DNA of 64,000 nt, taken from contig NZ_JACHOR010000001.1 of assembly GCF_014199945.1 (NCBI RefSeq), forward strand, positions 434,001 to 498,000, given 5' to 3'. Position numbers and translations under genes: made by a program. Below the pieces are notes generated by a model that had not been told where the DNA came from, did not search any database, and saw only the letters and a list, made by a program, of their open reading frames with translations. Source of the stretch: Brevundimonas variabilis. GTDB lineage: Bacteria > Pseudomonadota > Alphaproteobacteria > Caulobacterales > Caulobacteraceae. This document shows positions 58,101-64,000 of this stretch, piece by piece (position 1 is the stretch's first letter; each line of letters begins with the position of its first letter).

Positions 58101-58274
58101 GGCCTGATTTCCTCGACCTTCCTGTCGCTGCTGTACATACCGGCCATCTTCACGATCGTGGACGACGCCAGCGGTTGGGCCCGCCGACGCCTCGGGAAAC
58201 GGTTTGCCGGACAACACCAGAGCTCCGGTGGCACCGCGACAGCGCCGGACATGCCTCCGGTCCCGGCCGAATAG
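55170..58274 (+). CDS. RND-family efflux permease (AcrB/MdtB superfamily)
   Basis: 1034 residues with the 12-helix RND pattern. The first helix is NPIPIILMFVLLTVGGVVGFMGM. Helix 4 carries the proton-relay residues in GILVDDAIVEIENIVRHM. The C-terminal half repeats this as GIAAKNSILLVDYVIIAEQ, with Lys rather than Asp. Two large periplasmic loops are present. It exports drugs or other amphiphiles together with the adaptor just upstream. No outer-membrane TolC-like gene is adjacent. Confidence 0.93.
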   Translation: MNNISSWAIKNPIPIILMFVLLTVGGVVGFMGMRINNNPDIAFPLVSITAARPGAAPAEMETQVTRLIEDSLAGQSGVRQITSQILDGVSITTVQFELETDVERATNDTRNAVSQLRADLPQDMQEPTVARIDITGDALITYVVRSGSMSPEQISWFVDNTIARQLLAIPGVGEVNRSGGVDREIRVELDPDRLNAYGVTAARVSQALTSVNNNLPGGRITVGGSERAIRTVGQAGSVELLAATLIPLSEGRTIRLDQLGTVSDSWTEPRTLARFNGQEAVTFSFLRSREASEVTVADRVRERVAELDEAHPELEIEQVTASVEYIEESYLASLEALALGAALAVVVVFIFLRDWRATLIAATAMPLSLIPTFMILEPLNQSLNVVTLLALSLTIGILVDDAIVEIENIVRHMRDGKSPYDASMEAADEIGLAVVATTATIIAVFAPVGFMPGIIGQFFKAFALAACVSVAFSLVVARTLTPLMAAYLLRHHKHEDRDPPWMRTYLNMLRWCLGNRWKVFGMGVALFIGTGAIAPLVPFEFQPSGDQSRAAFSIETPPGSTLRETDAIVQRLTRDLRARPEVVSVYASIGGQDVNQANVYADMVPKGDRDLSQQAFAREMVDSWDGIAGARIGAGVAVQGGGPSDGTTYTFALLGDDPAALATAARAVETEMRSVPGLANVINTAAIARPEIVVTPRPDQAALMGVTAQTISQAVRVATLGDVDQSLAKYNLGDRQIPIRILLNPEARENLAVIENLRVPNGEGTPIPLSAVADVQFGSGPSQVLRQDRSRIASITAELNGIRSGEASAAVLALPAVKSLPEGVRQVAAGDEEFIQEMISGFSVAFLTGILLMYAVLVLLFKSFAYPVTIMAALPLAIGGAFVALLIGGSSFSISSLIGILMLMGIAAKNSILLVDYVIIAEQGGMPRYDAIVDAAHKRARPILMTTFAMGAGMLPVAIGWGADVEFRQPMAIAVVGGLISSTFLSLLYIPAIFTIVDDASGWARRRLGKRFAGQHQSSGGTATAPDMPPVPAE

Positions 58275-58429
58275 GCGAGACCAGAGCCTCTGCTCACCCC
58301 GGCGAAAGCCGGGACCCAGTGCTTACCGGACGTCCGATGCATGGGTCGTGGGCAACCCCGGCATCCGCGCCACATGACGCGAGGCCCCTGCCTTCGCCAG
58401 GGTTGATGGACCTTGGACACGCGCAAAGC

Positions 58430-58457
58430 AAAACCGGCCGGGGTTGCCCCCGGCCGG
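58430..58457 (-). terminator. intrinsic terminator after the second TonB receptor gene
   Basis: A perfect 10-bp stem CCGGCCGGGG / CCCCGGCCGG with a 4-nt loop is followed, on the minus strand, by four T residues. It lies 27 bp past the receptor stop. Confidence 0.8.
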
Positions 58458-58483
58458 CTCTGCAGTCCCGACCCGGGGGTCGA

Positions 58484-61129
58484 TCAGTACTTGAAGCGAA
58501 CCGTTGCGCCGAAGGTCCGGGGCTGGCCCAGGAAGGCGTCGTAGGTCTGGGTATCCAGGGCCGGGTTATAGAAGGTGCCATTGGGCTGCACCGTCCGCTG
58601 GAACGCCGAGCCTTGCAGCGGGGCATTGTAGGCGACCTGGACATACTCTTCGTCAGTCAGGTTCTGGGCCCAGACTTCCAGGGTCCAGCGGTCATCTTCC
58701 GTGCCCAGCGACACGCGGCCGTTGACCAGGGTCAGGTCGTCCTGCTGCTTGGCAGGCAGGTTGTCCGAGCCGGTGTTGTATTCCGACGTGTACTTGGCCT
58801 GCATGCTCAGGCCCATGCGCAGGCCGCTGCCGATCGAGCGATCGAAGTTGAAGCCGCTCGTGAACGACCATTCCGGCGCGAACGACGGAGGCGAGCCTGG
58901 CAGCAGCGACAGTTGCGGGAAGTTGGCCCCTGCCGCCAGTTCAGCGGCCGTGAAGTTGCTGAACTGCGCGTCCGTGTAGGTCATGCCGGCCGACAGGCTG
59001 AGGCCTTCGATCGGAGTGAACCACAGGAAGTCGGCATCGACGCCGCGGGTGGTCAGTTCCGGGATGGATTCCACCACGAAGGCGGTCCCGAGGAAGGTGT
59101 TCAGCTGGAAATTCTCGAACGTCTGGTCGAAGTAGGTGGCGTTCAGCAGGACCGACCGGTTGAACAGGGTGGCCTTGAAGCCGGCCTCGTAGCTGTCGAC
59201 AGTTTCGGACGGGAAGAACAGGCTCGCGTTCGGTGTCACGCCGGTCTGCACGCGGTCGAGGTTGTAGCCGAAGGACTTGTAGCCCCGCGCAAACGAACCA
59301 TAGGTCAGGAGCCAGTCGGTAGGACGATAGGCGACCTTGAACGTTCCGCTGACTTCGCTGTCATTAACCTCTTCAGCGACCCGGCGATTGGCATAGGCGG
59401 AGTTCGACCAGGGCAGGCAGATGTTGGCGAGGAAGATCGGTGCGTTGGCACCCAGAACCCCACCGATTGCGGCAGCGTTGCCGAGGGCACCGGTGCAGGT
59501 CGCGCCATTCCCATTGATGTTGGTCTGGAGACCATCCAGCGACTTGTTGTCGTAGGTGTAGCGCAGACCCAGCGTCAGATCGAGCTTCTCGGTCAGCTTG
59601 TAGGTGTTGTTCGTGAACAGGGCGAAGGATTCCGAACCCTGGTCATACACATCCCGAACACCCTGGCCGACGATGAAACCGGGGCCCGTCGCCTGGAACG
59701 TCGGCACGGTGACGACGGCGCCACCGGGTCCGAACGGCCCGCGACCGGATCCGCCGGTCTGCAGACAGGCACCGAACGACTGGGCTGTCTGGCCGGGGCG
59801 GGTGAAGCAGCCGATGATCGACGGCGACACCGGGATGGCGGGGTTGGCCCCGTTGATGTTTGCCGACAGCAGGAACGACAGGAACGGCGTGTAGTCGGCA
59901 CCGAAATAGTAGCTGTCAGTGCGGTTGATGTCTTCCTTGGTCGCGAAGACGCCCACGAGCCAGTCAAGCTTGTCGGTCGCGCCCGCCACGCGGAATTCCT
60001 GGGTCAGGTTGTCGACCTCGAAGCCGAACTCGCCGTCGTTCACCCGGTACAGGATGTCGGCGCCGGTGAAATCCAGATCCTGGCCGTTGGCGGTCGACCA
60101 CGAACGCCAGGACGAGACGCTGGTCAGGGTCGCATCACCCCAGCGGTTCAGGTCGAAATTGGCTTCCGCCGAAACGCCACGGTCCTCGATCTGCTGGCCG
60201 GTCGGACGGTTTGCATAGGCCGTGCGCGAGAATGGCAGCGTAGCGAAGCCGGGAGCTGGCGGACGCTGGCCCGTGCCCTCCGAAAGACCGTCGATGAACG
60301 GATAGGTCTGGCCCGTACGGATCTGCGTGCCGACGCAGCAGTATTCGTCGCGCTTGGAATAGTCCGCGATCAGGCGAAGCGACACATTGTCGTTCGGCAG
60401 GAACAGAAGCTGGCCGCGAACGGTCCAGAAGTCCTGGTTCTGGTCGTCGAGGTTCGTGCGCGGACCGTCACCGATGTTGATGTCGTTGAACCCGTCCCGG
60501 ATGCGGCGGGCAGCGTACAGGCGGAAGGCGGTCGTGTCGGTGATCGGCCCGGTGACCGAGCCGGAGACGCCGAGGGCGCCGTAGTTGCCGACCGTGCCTT
60601 CGAAGCTGTAGCCCGGCGTGAACGCGGGGGCTTCGGTAATGATGTTGATGACGCCGGCCGAGGTGTTCTTGCCGAACAGGGTCCCCTGCGGGCCCTTCAG
60701 GACCTCGATGCGCTGCAGTTCGCCCAGGTCGCCAAAGCCGACGCCGTTGCGCGAGCGATAGACGCCGTCGATGACAACGCCGACCGAGCTCTCCAGGCCG
60801 GGGTTGTCACCCACCGTGCCGACGCCGCGGATCCGGACCGTGGTCGAGGCCTCGTTGGTCGTCGACGTCACCGTCAATCCGGGCGTCAGGATCGCCATAT
60901 CCTTGATGTCACGGACGCCCGCGTCGCTGAGGACTTCCTGCGACAGCGACGTCACCACGATCGGCACGTCCTGCAGGCTCTGCTCGCGCTTCTGGGCGGT
61001 GACGATGATGTCATCGACCGTCGTCGGCTCGTCCTGATCCTGGGCGAAGGCAGTTCCGGCAAAGCCGAAGGCGACGGCACCGACGACGGCGGCGGACGCG
61101 GTGCTGCGAAGAATTTGAGTAAGGCGCAT
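58484..61129 (-). CDS. TonB-dependent receptor
   Basis: 881 residues with a signal peptide (VGAVAFGFAGTAFAQ). The TonB box region is VDDIIVTAQKREQSLQDVPI. The plug follows (ILTPGLTVTSTTNEASTTVRIRGVGT, then LGELQRIEVLKGPQGTLFGKNTSAGVINIITEAP). The barrel ends in a terminal aromatic strand (RTFGATVRFKY). It belongs to the large group typical of Caulobacterales and sphingomonads for import of siderophores, sugars or other large molecules; the ligand is unknown. Confidence 0.95.
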   Translation of the reverse strand: MRLTQILRSTASAAVVGAVAFGFAGTAFAQDQDEPTTVDDIIVTAQKREQSLQDVPIVVTSLSQEVLSDAGVRDIKDMAILTPGLTVTSTTNEASTTVRIRGVGTVGDNPGLESSVGVVIDGVYRSRNGVGFGDLGELQRIEVLKGPQGTLFGKNTSAGVINIITEAPAFTPGYSFEGTVGNYGALGVSGSVTGPITDTTAFRLYAARRIRDGFNDINIGDGPRTNLDDQNQDFWTVRGQLLFLPNDNVSLRLIADYSKRDEYCCVGTQIRTGQTYPFIDGLSEGTGQRPPAPGFATLPFSRTAYANRPTGQQIEDRGVSAEANFDLNRWGDATLTSVSSWRSWSTANGQDLDFTGADILYRVNDGEFGFEVDNLTQEFRVAGATDKLDWLVGVFATKEDINRTDSYYFGADYTPFLSFLLSANINGANPAIPVSPSIIGCFTRPGQTAQSFGACLQTGGSGRGPFGPGGAVVTVPTFQATGPGFIVGQGVRDVYDQGSESFALFTNNTYKLTEKLDLTLGLRYTYDNKSLDGLQTNINGNGATCTGALGNAAAIGGVLGANAPIFLANICLPWSNSAYANRRVAEEVNDSEVSGTFKVAYRPTDWLLTYGSFARGYKSFGYNLDRVQTGVTPNASLFFPSETVDSYEAGFKATLFNRSVLLNATYFDQTFENFQLNTFLGTAFVVESIPELTTRGVDADFLWFTPIEGLSLSAGMTYTDAQFSNFTAAELAAGANFPQLSLLPGSPPSFAPEWSFTSGFNFDRSIGSGLRMGLSMQAKYTSEYNTGSDNLPAKQQDDLTLVNGRVSLGTEDDRWTLEVWAQNLTDEEYVQVAYNAPLQGSAFQRTVQPNGTFYNPALDTQTYDAFLGQPRTFGATVRFKY

Positions 61130-61342
61130 GAATACGGCTCCCGGTTCCTGTGCCAGATCACTGTCAGAACAGCGTCGTGGCGTTTCCTGAATTCCCTGAT
61201 CCGCGCCCTTCTGACGTGGCGGCGGATTCTCGAAGCTCTGGCGTAGTCCAAGCCGGGTAAAGCGACAAGCGACCGCAGGGTGCAGGGCCGCATTTCAGCC
61301 GCGCCACAGGACCCGGTGTGACGCAAAAGCGACAAAAACTGG

Positions 61343-61355
61343 TGACCTAAGGTCA
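61343..61355. promoter_or_regulatory. palindrome in the 375-bp gap between the TonB receptor and selO
   Basis: TGACCT-A-AGGTCA, a perfect 13-bp palindrome, followed by AT-rich sequence. It lies about 215 bp upstream of the receptor start and 150 bp upstream of selO. It is the only clear element I see in this gap (61130-61504), which otherwise has no gene. Confidence 0.4.
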
Positions 61356-61504
61356 ATATTCCCGCCTGAAACCCGAGTATCCGCACAGATTTCGCGCGGT
61401 ATGGGCGATATGCGATGCATCAGCAGGGTGTCCACCAAAGCGTCCAGCAGGACCGGTGGTCGAGGCCGGTTGCGCAGAGGGGTCAAAGTCCGCATTTGCG
61501 GTTC

Positions 61505-62932
61505 ATGCCCGTATCGACCGCCTATCGCCCCGATCCCCTTTTTTCTGCTCTCGGCCCGGAGTTCGGTGATCCGGTCGCGCCTGCCGATTTTCCGCAGACG
61601 ATCCTGCGTCATCGCAATGCGCGGGCTGCGGCTTCAGTGGGCCTTGATGCACTGACGAATGACGAATGGGTGGCCCATTTCGGTCGCTTCGAGCCCCTGC
61701 CCGGACAGCCGGGACCGATCGCCATGCGGTATCACGGGCATCAGTTCCGGACCTACAATCCCGATCTCGGTGACGGACGAGGCTTTCTCGCGGCCCAGCT
61801 GCGCGAGTCATCTCCCGTAGGCCAGACAGGGCGACTGCTCGACCTCGGGACCAAGGGCTCCGGCACGACACCCTGGTCCCGGGCCGGTGACGGCCGACTG
61901 ACCCTGAAGGGCGGCATGCGTGAGGTCCTGGCGGCGACCATGCTGGAGGCCCTGGGCGTGCCGACCAGCCGGGCCCTCAGTCTGATCGAGACCGGCGAGG
62001 CGCTGGAACGGGGGGACGAGCCTTCGCCGACCCGCTCGGCCGTGCTGGTCAGACTGCAGCACAGCCATGTCCGGTTCGGGACCTTCCAGCGCGCAGCCTA
62101 TTTCGAACGCGCAAACCAGATCGAGATCCTGGCGGAGCATGTCCGTGCGACCTATCACCCGCAGGTCGAGGCCGGCGACGCGCCTGGTCTGCTGGCTGCA
62201 ATCGTGGAAGCGTCGGCCCGGCTGGCGGCGCGCTGGATCGCGGCGGGCTTCGTCCACGGCGTTCTGAATACCGACAATCTGAACGTTACGGGCGAGAGCT
62301 TCGACTACGGGCCCTGGCGTTTCCTGCCTGCCTATGAGCCCGGCTTCACGGCCGCCTATTTTGACTCTTCCGGACTGTATGCCTTTGCGCGCCAGCCCGA
62401 GGCGGTGTTCTGGAACCTGACCCAACTGGCCGGGACCCTGAAGCTGGTCGCGGATGCCGAGCCTCTGACAGAAGCCCTGAACGGTTTCGGCCCGGCCTAT
62501 ATCCGGCATCTGAGGTCTGCCTTTCTGGACAGGCTCGGCGTCAGAAGCCTGGGCGAAGCGGCTGACCAGCGGCTGCTGGACACGACGCTGGCCCTGCTGA
62601 GGGAAGGCGGGGCGGAGCTGCGCTGGGAGCCGCTGTTTTTCGACTGGTTCACCGGGTTCGGCTCCTCCGCCCGTGCGCTGTCGGGGCCGCGCGCGAAACT
62701 CTACCAGACCAAGGCCTTTGCCGATTTCCGCTTCGCCCTGTTCGAGCATGAGCCGGATCGGCCGGAACGCCTCGAAGCGCCCCTGTTCGCACGGCCCGAG
62801 CCCGAAGAGATGCTGATCGACGAGGTCGAGGCCATCTGGTCGGCCATCGACCGGGACGATGACTGGTCCCCGTTTGCGGACAAGCTCCAGCGGCTTGAAG
62901 GGCTGCGGCAGACCCTGCGCGCATCGGCCTGA
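61505..62932 (+). CDS. selO: SelO family protein AMPylase (YdiU)
   Basis: 475 residues. The pseudokinase family transfers AMP to protein Ser/Thr/Tyr in redox stress. GTKGSGTTPWSRAGDGRLTLKGGMREVLA and FVHGVLNTDNLNVTGESFDYGPWRFLP are the two signature regions (N-lobe and catalytic/metal region with NTDN and D-Y-G-P). The start is at MPVSTAYRPDPLF; an earlier in-frame ATG would add 30 residues without similarity. The last about 30 residues are shorter than in E. coli YdiU, which has a C-terminal Cys motif that I do not see here. Confidence 0.93.
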   Translation: MPVSTAYRPDPLFSALGPEFGDPVAPADFPQTILRHRNARAAASVGLDALTNDEWVAHFGRFEPLPGQPGPIAMRYHGHQFRTYNPDLGDGRGFLAAQLRESSPVGQTGRLLDLGTKGSGTTPWSRAGDGRLTLKGGMREVLAATMLEALGVPTSRALSLIETGEALERGDEPSPTRSAVLVRLQHSHVRFGTFQRAAYFERANQIEILAEHVRATYHPQVEAGDAPGLLAAIVEASARLAARWIAAGFVHGVLNTDNLNVTGESFDYGPWRFLPAYEPGFTAAYFDSSGLYAFARQPEAVFWNLTQLAGTLKLVADAEPLTEALNGFGPAYIRHLRSAFLDRLGVRSLGEAADQRLLDTTLALLREGGAELRWEPLFFDWFTGFGSSARALSGPRAKLYQTKAFADFRFALFEHEPDRPERLEAPLFARPEPEEMLIDEVEAIWSAIDRDDDWSPFADKLQRLEGLRQTLRASA

Positions 62933-63008
62933 TACCGCGTCTGCAAGCCATGGCCGCGCCGGGTTCCGGCGTGTTCTGAAAGAGCGAAAAGCGTCGTCGG
63001 CCCATAAA

Positions 63009-63042
63009 GTCATCAATTGATGTCTACAGATGATGACATCAC
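63009..63042. promoter_or_regulatory. palindrome cluster upstream of the DoxX-like gene
   Basis: CATCAATTGATG (63011-63022) is a perfect 12-bp palindrome with a mirrored G and C one base further out. A third GATGACATCA-type half-site follows at about 63033-63042. The array could be a tandem operator for an unidentified regulator. Confidence 0.45.
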
Positions 63043-63152
63043 GATATAGCTGTGCCATACCCTTGCGGACGGCCATGGCCGATCCGATATCGCGACTGTT
63101 GCAGTTTGCTACGCCCGCCTCCCCTTTCGCCCCTCCTTTCAAGAGCCGTCTC

Positions 63153-63587
63153 ATGGCCACCCTTTGCCAGAACGCGACCACGCCGCGGACGGCCCGCGCG
63201 CGTCAGGCCCGTGATTTCACCAACCTGGCGCTCTGGACCTTCCAGGGGTGGATCGCGATGTTCTTCGTGGCTGCCGGCTATGCCAAGCTGACGGAGCCGA
63301 TGGATAATCTGGCCCTGCTCCTGGACTGGCCCGAGAAGGTCAGCCTCAGCCTCGTGCGCGGCGTCGGGATCGTGGAAATCGTCCTGGCGCTGGGGATGCT
63401 GATGCCCCTGTTCTCCTGGAAGATCGGGCGCTGGCCCCTGCTGGTCTCGGCCGCGGGCCTCGTCGCCCTGCAGACCGTCATGCTGGGCGTTCACATTATC
63501 GGGGCGGATGTCTCGCTGGTCATTACCAATGTCCTGCTGCTGGCGATCACGATCCCCGTCCTGCTGGGCCGACGCCCCCCTTGCTGA
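63153..63587 (+). CDS. DoxX-like small membrane protein
   Basis: 144 residues with four hydrophobic helices. [20 protein letters not shown] is the DoxX-type first helix with the conserved G-x-x-[19 protein letters not shown] and [20 protein letters not shown] follow. DoxX-type proteins are linked to quinone or thiol redox chemistry in membranes; the role here is unknown. The start at 63153 is directly before the conserved region; earlier in-frame ATGs overlap the operator cluster. The 3' end overlaps the convergent DUF2256 gene by 41 bp. Confidence 0.75.
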   Translation: MATLCQNATTPRTARARQARDFTNLALWTFQGWIAMFFVAAGYAKLTEPMDNLALLLDWPEKVSLSLVRGVGIVEIVLALGMLMPLFSWKIGRWPLLVSAAGLVALQTVMLGVHIIGADVSLVITNVLLLAITIPVLLGRRPPC

Positions 63588-63747
63588 CACCGGCCGCACG
63601 GCACCGGTCGGAACAGAATTTCACATTGTCCCAGTCACGGGCCCATTTGGCGCGCCAGACAAAAGGGCGGCCGCAGGCCTGACAGTCCTTGGCCGGCAGG
63701 TCGCCCTTGGCCGGGGCCGAACCCTTGTTCACGTGCTTTCGTGCCAT
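63547..63747 (-). CDS. DUF2256 zinc-ribbon protein
   Basis: 66 residues. [34 protein letters not shown] matches DUF2256 almost end to end. The four cysteines C22, C25, C45 and C49 form a probable zinc knuckle, and two Trp pairs are typical. The function is unknown; DUF2256 genes often sit beside cryptochrome/photolyase-type or redox genes in other bacteria. It is divergent from the MerR gene, sharing a 51-bp gap with a palindrome. Confidence 0.92.
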   Translation of the reverse strand: MARKHVNKGSAPAKGDLPAKDCQACGRPFVWRAKWARDWDNVKFCSDRCRAAGVSKGGVGPAGRGS

Positions 63748-63768
63748 GCGTCGAACTGAAACCTTCCC

Positions 63769-63784
63769 TTTACGTGCGCGTCAA
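63769..63784. promoter_or_regulatory. MerR-type operator between DUF2256 and merR
   Basis: TTTACG-TGCG-CGTCAA: 5 of 6 arm bases are symmetric. It resembles the TTGACGT...ACGTCAA boxes of LiuR-type MerR regulators and ends 14 bp before the MerR start. Confidence 0.45.
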
Positions 63785-63798
63785 GTTATGGTGCGGCC

Positions 63799-64000
63799 AT
63801 GGCCACGGCGGACGACCATCGCACCTATTCCATCCGGCAGCTTTGCCGTGAGTTCGGTGCGACCGCCCGCGCCTTGCGCTTCTATGAGGACAAGGGGCTT
63901 CTGACCCCGGCGCGCAAGGGTCAGACCCGTGTCTATGACGCCCGTGACCGGGCCCGGCTGAAACTCATCCTGCGCGGCCGCCGCATCGGTTTCACCCTGC
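63799..64000 (+). CDS. MerR-family transcriptional regulator, N-terminal part
   Basis: 67 codons are inside the window; the gene runs off the right edge. TYSIRQLCREFGATARALRFYEDKGLLTPARKGQTRVYDARDRARLKLILRGRRIGFTL is a MerR winged-helix domain with the R-x-L-R-F-Y-E-D core. It resembles LiuR-type regulators of branched-chain and fatty-acid catabolism, so acyl-CoA genes might follow outside the window (inference). The effector domain is not visible. Confidence 0.9.
   Translation, partial: MATADDHRTYSIRQLCREFGATARALRFYEDKGLLTPARKGQTRVYDARDRARLKLILRGRRIGFTL

Noticed and set aside
58175..61246. 1023-codon open frame on the plus strand opposite the TonB receptor
   Set aside because: An antisense shadow caused by high third-position GC. 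It has no domain motifs, and the minus-strand frame is a complete receptor.

Overview
The window is GC-rich, densely coded DNA from an alphaproteobacterium. The gene set points to Caulobacterales and most likely a Brevundimonas-like organism: TonB-dependent receptors, SucCD, two extensin-family proteins, an electron-transfer-flavoprotein lysine methyltransferase homologue, a PadR/HAAS pair and many short-overlap operons. That placement is inference from gene content and composition; no 16S gene is present.

Region 1 (1-5314) looks like the right end of an integrated island. A sulfide/persulfide-type cassette runs leftwards (metallo-beta-lactamase-fold hydrolase, YeeE/YedE protein, DUF6691 protein, peroxiredoxin, DUF2892 protein). 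It faces a rightward pair (second peroxiredoxin, ArsR-family regulator) across a clean operator-like palindrome. About 1.35 kb of apparently decayed DNA follows. The region ends in a 54-nt 3' fragment of a tRNA-Leu gene that starts at the anticodon loop, the usual footprint of a tRNA-targeting integrase.

Region 2 (5.4-22.3 kb) is chromosomal housekeeping and envelope content: an OpgC-like acyltransferase, a SRAP protein, a Bcr/CflA-type exporter, a lipoprotein M1 aminopeptidase, a thioesterase, threonine deaminase coupled to an FKBP lipoprotein, QueG coupled to a serine hydrolase, a TonB-dependent receptor, a LysE exporter and ClpB. Between ClpB and SucCD a small DUF559 endonuclease-like gene sits between two roughly 150-bp palindromic elements in inverted orientation.

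Region 3 (23-37 kb) holds SucCD, a DMT transporter, a cold-shock protein, an extensin-family protein, a second serine hydrolase, PPK2, UbiA, a DUF3298-type lipoprotein, a small XRE-regulator/membrane-protein operon with an alpha/beta hydrolase, fructose-1,6-bisphosphatase, a lipase-like protein and a DUF5694 protein.

Region 4 (37-48 kb) contains a chain of four very small overlapping genes, a methyltransferase, an Ada/Ogt alkylation-repair pair in which the glycosylase domain has been excised, a PadR-HAAS pair, an M14 peptidase, a second extensin, and a second XRE/membrane-protein operon in which one gene is frameshifted.

Region 5 (47-64 kb) has phosphomannomutase, a Rieske oxygenase, LepA, an RND efflux pair, a second TonB-dependent receptor, SelO, a DoxX-like protein, a DUF2256 zinc-ribbon protein and the start of a MerR regulator. 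A second dispersed palindromic repeat family, whose stems vary in a compensatory way, sits in gene gaps from 29 to 52 kb. No rRNA, complete tRNA, CRISPR array or transposase was seen.
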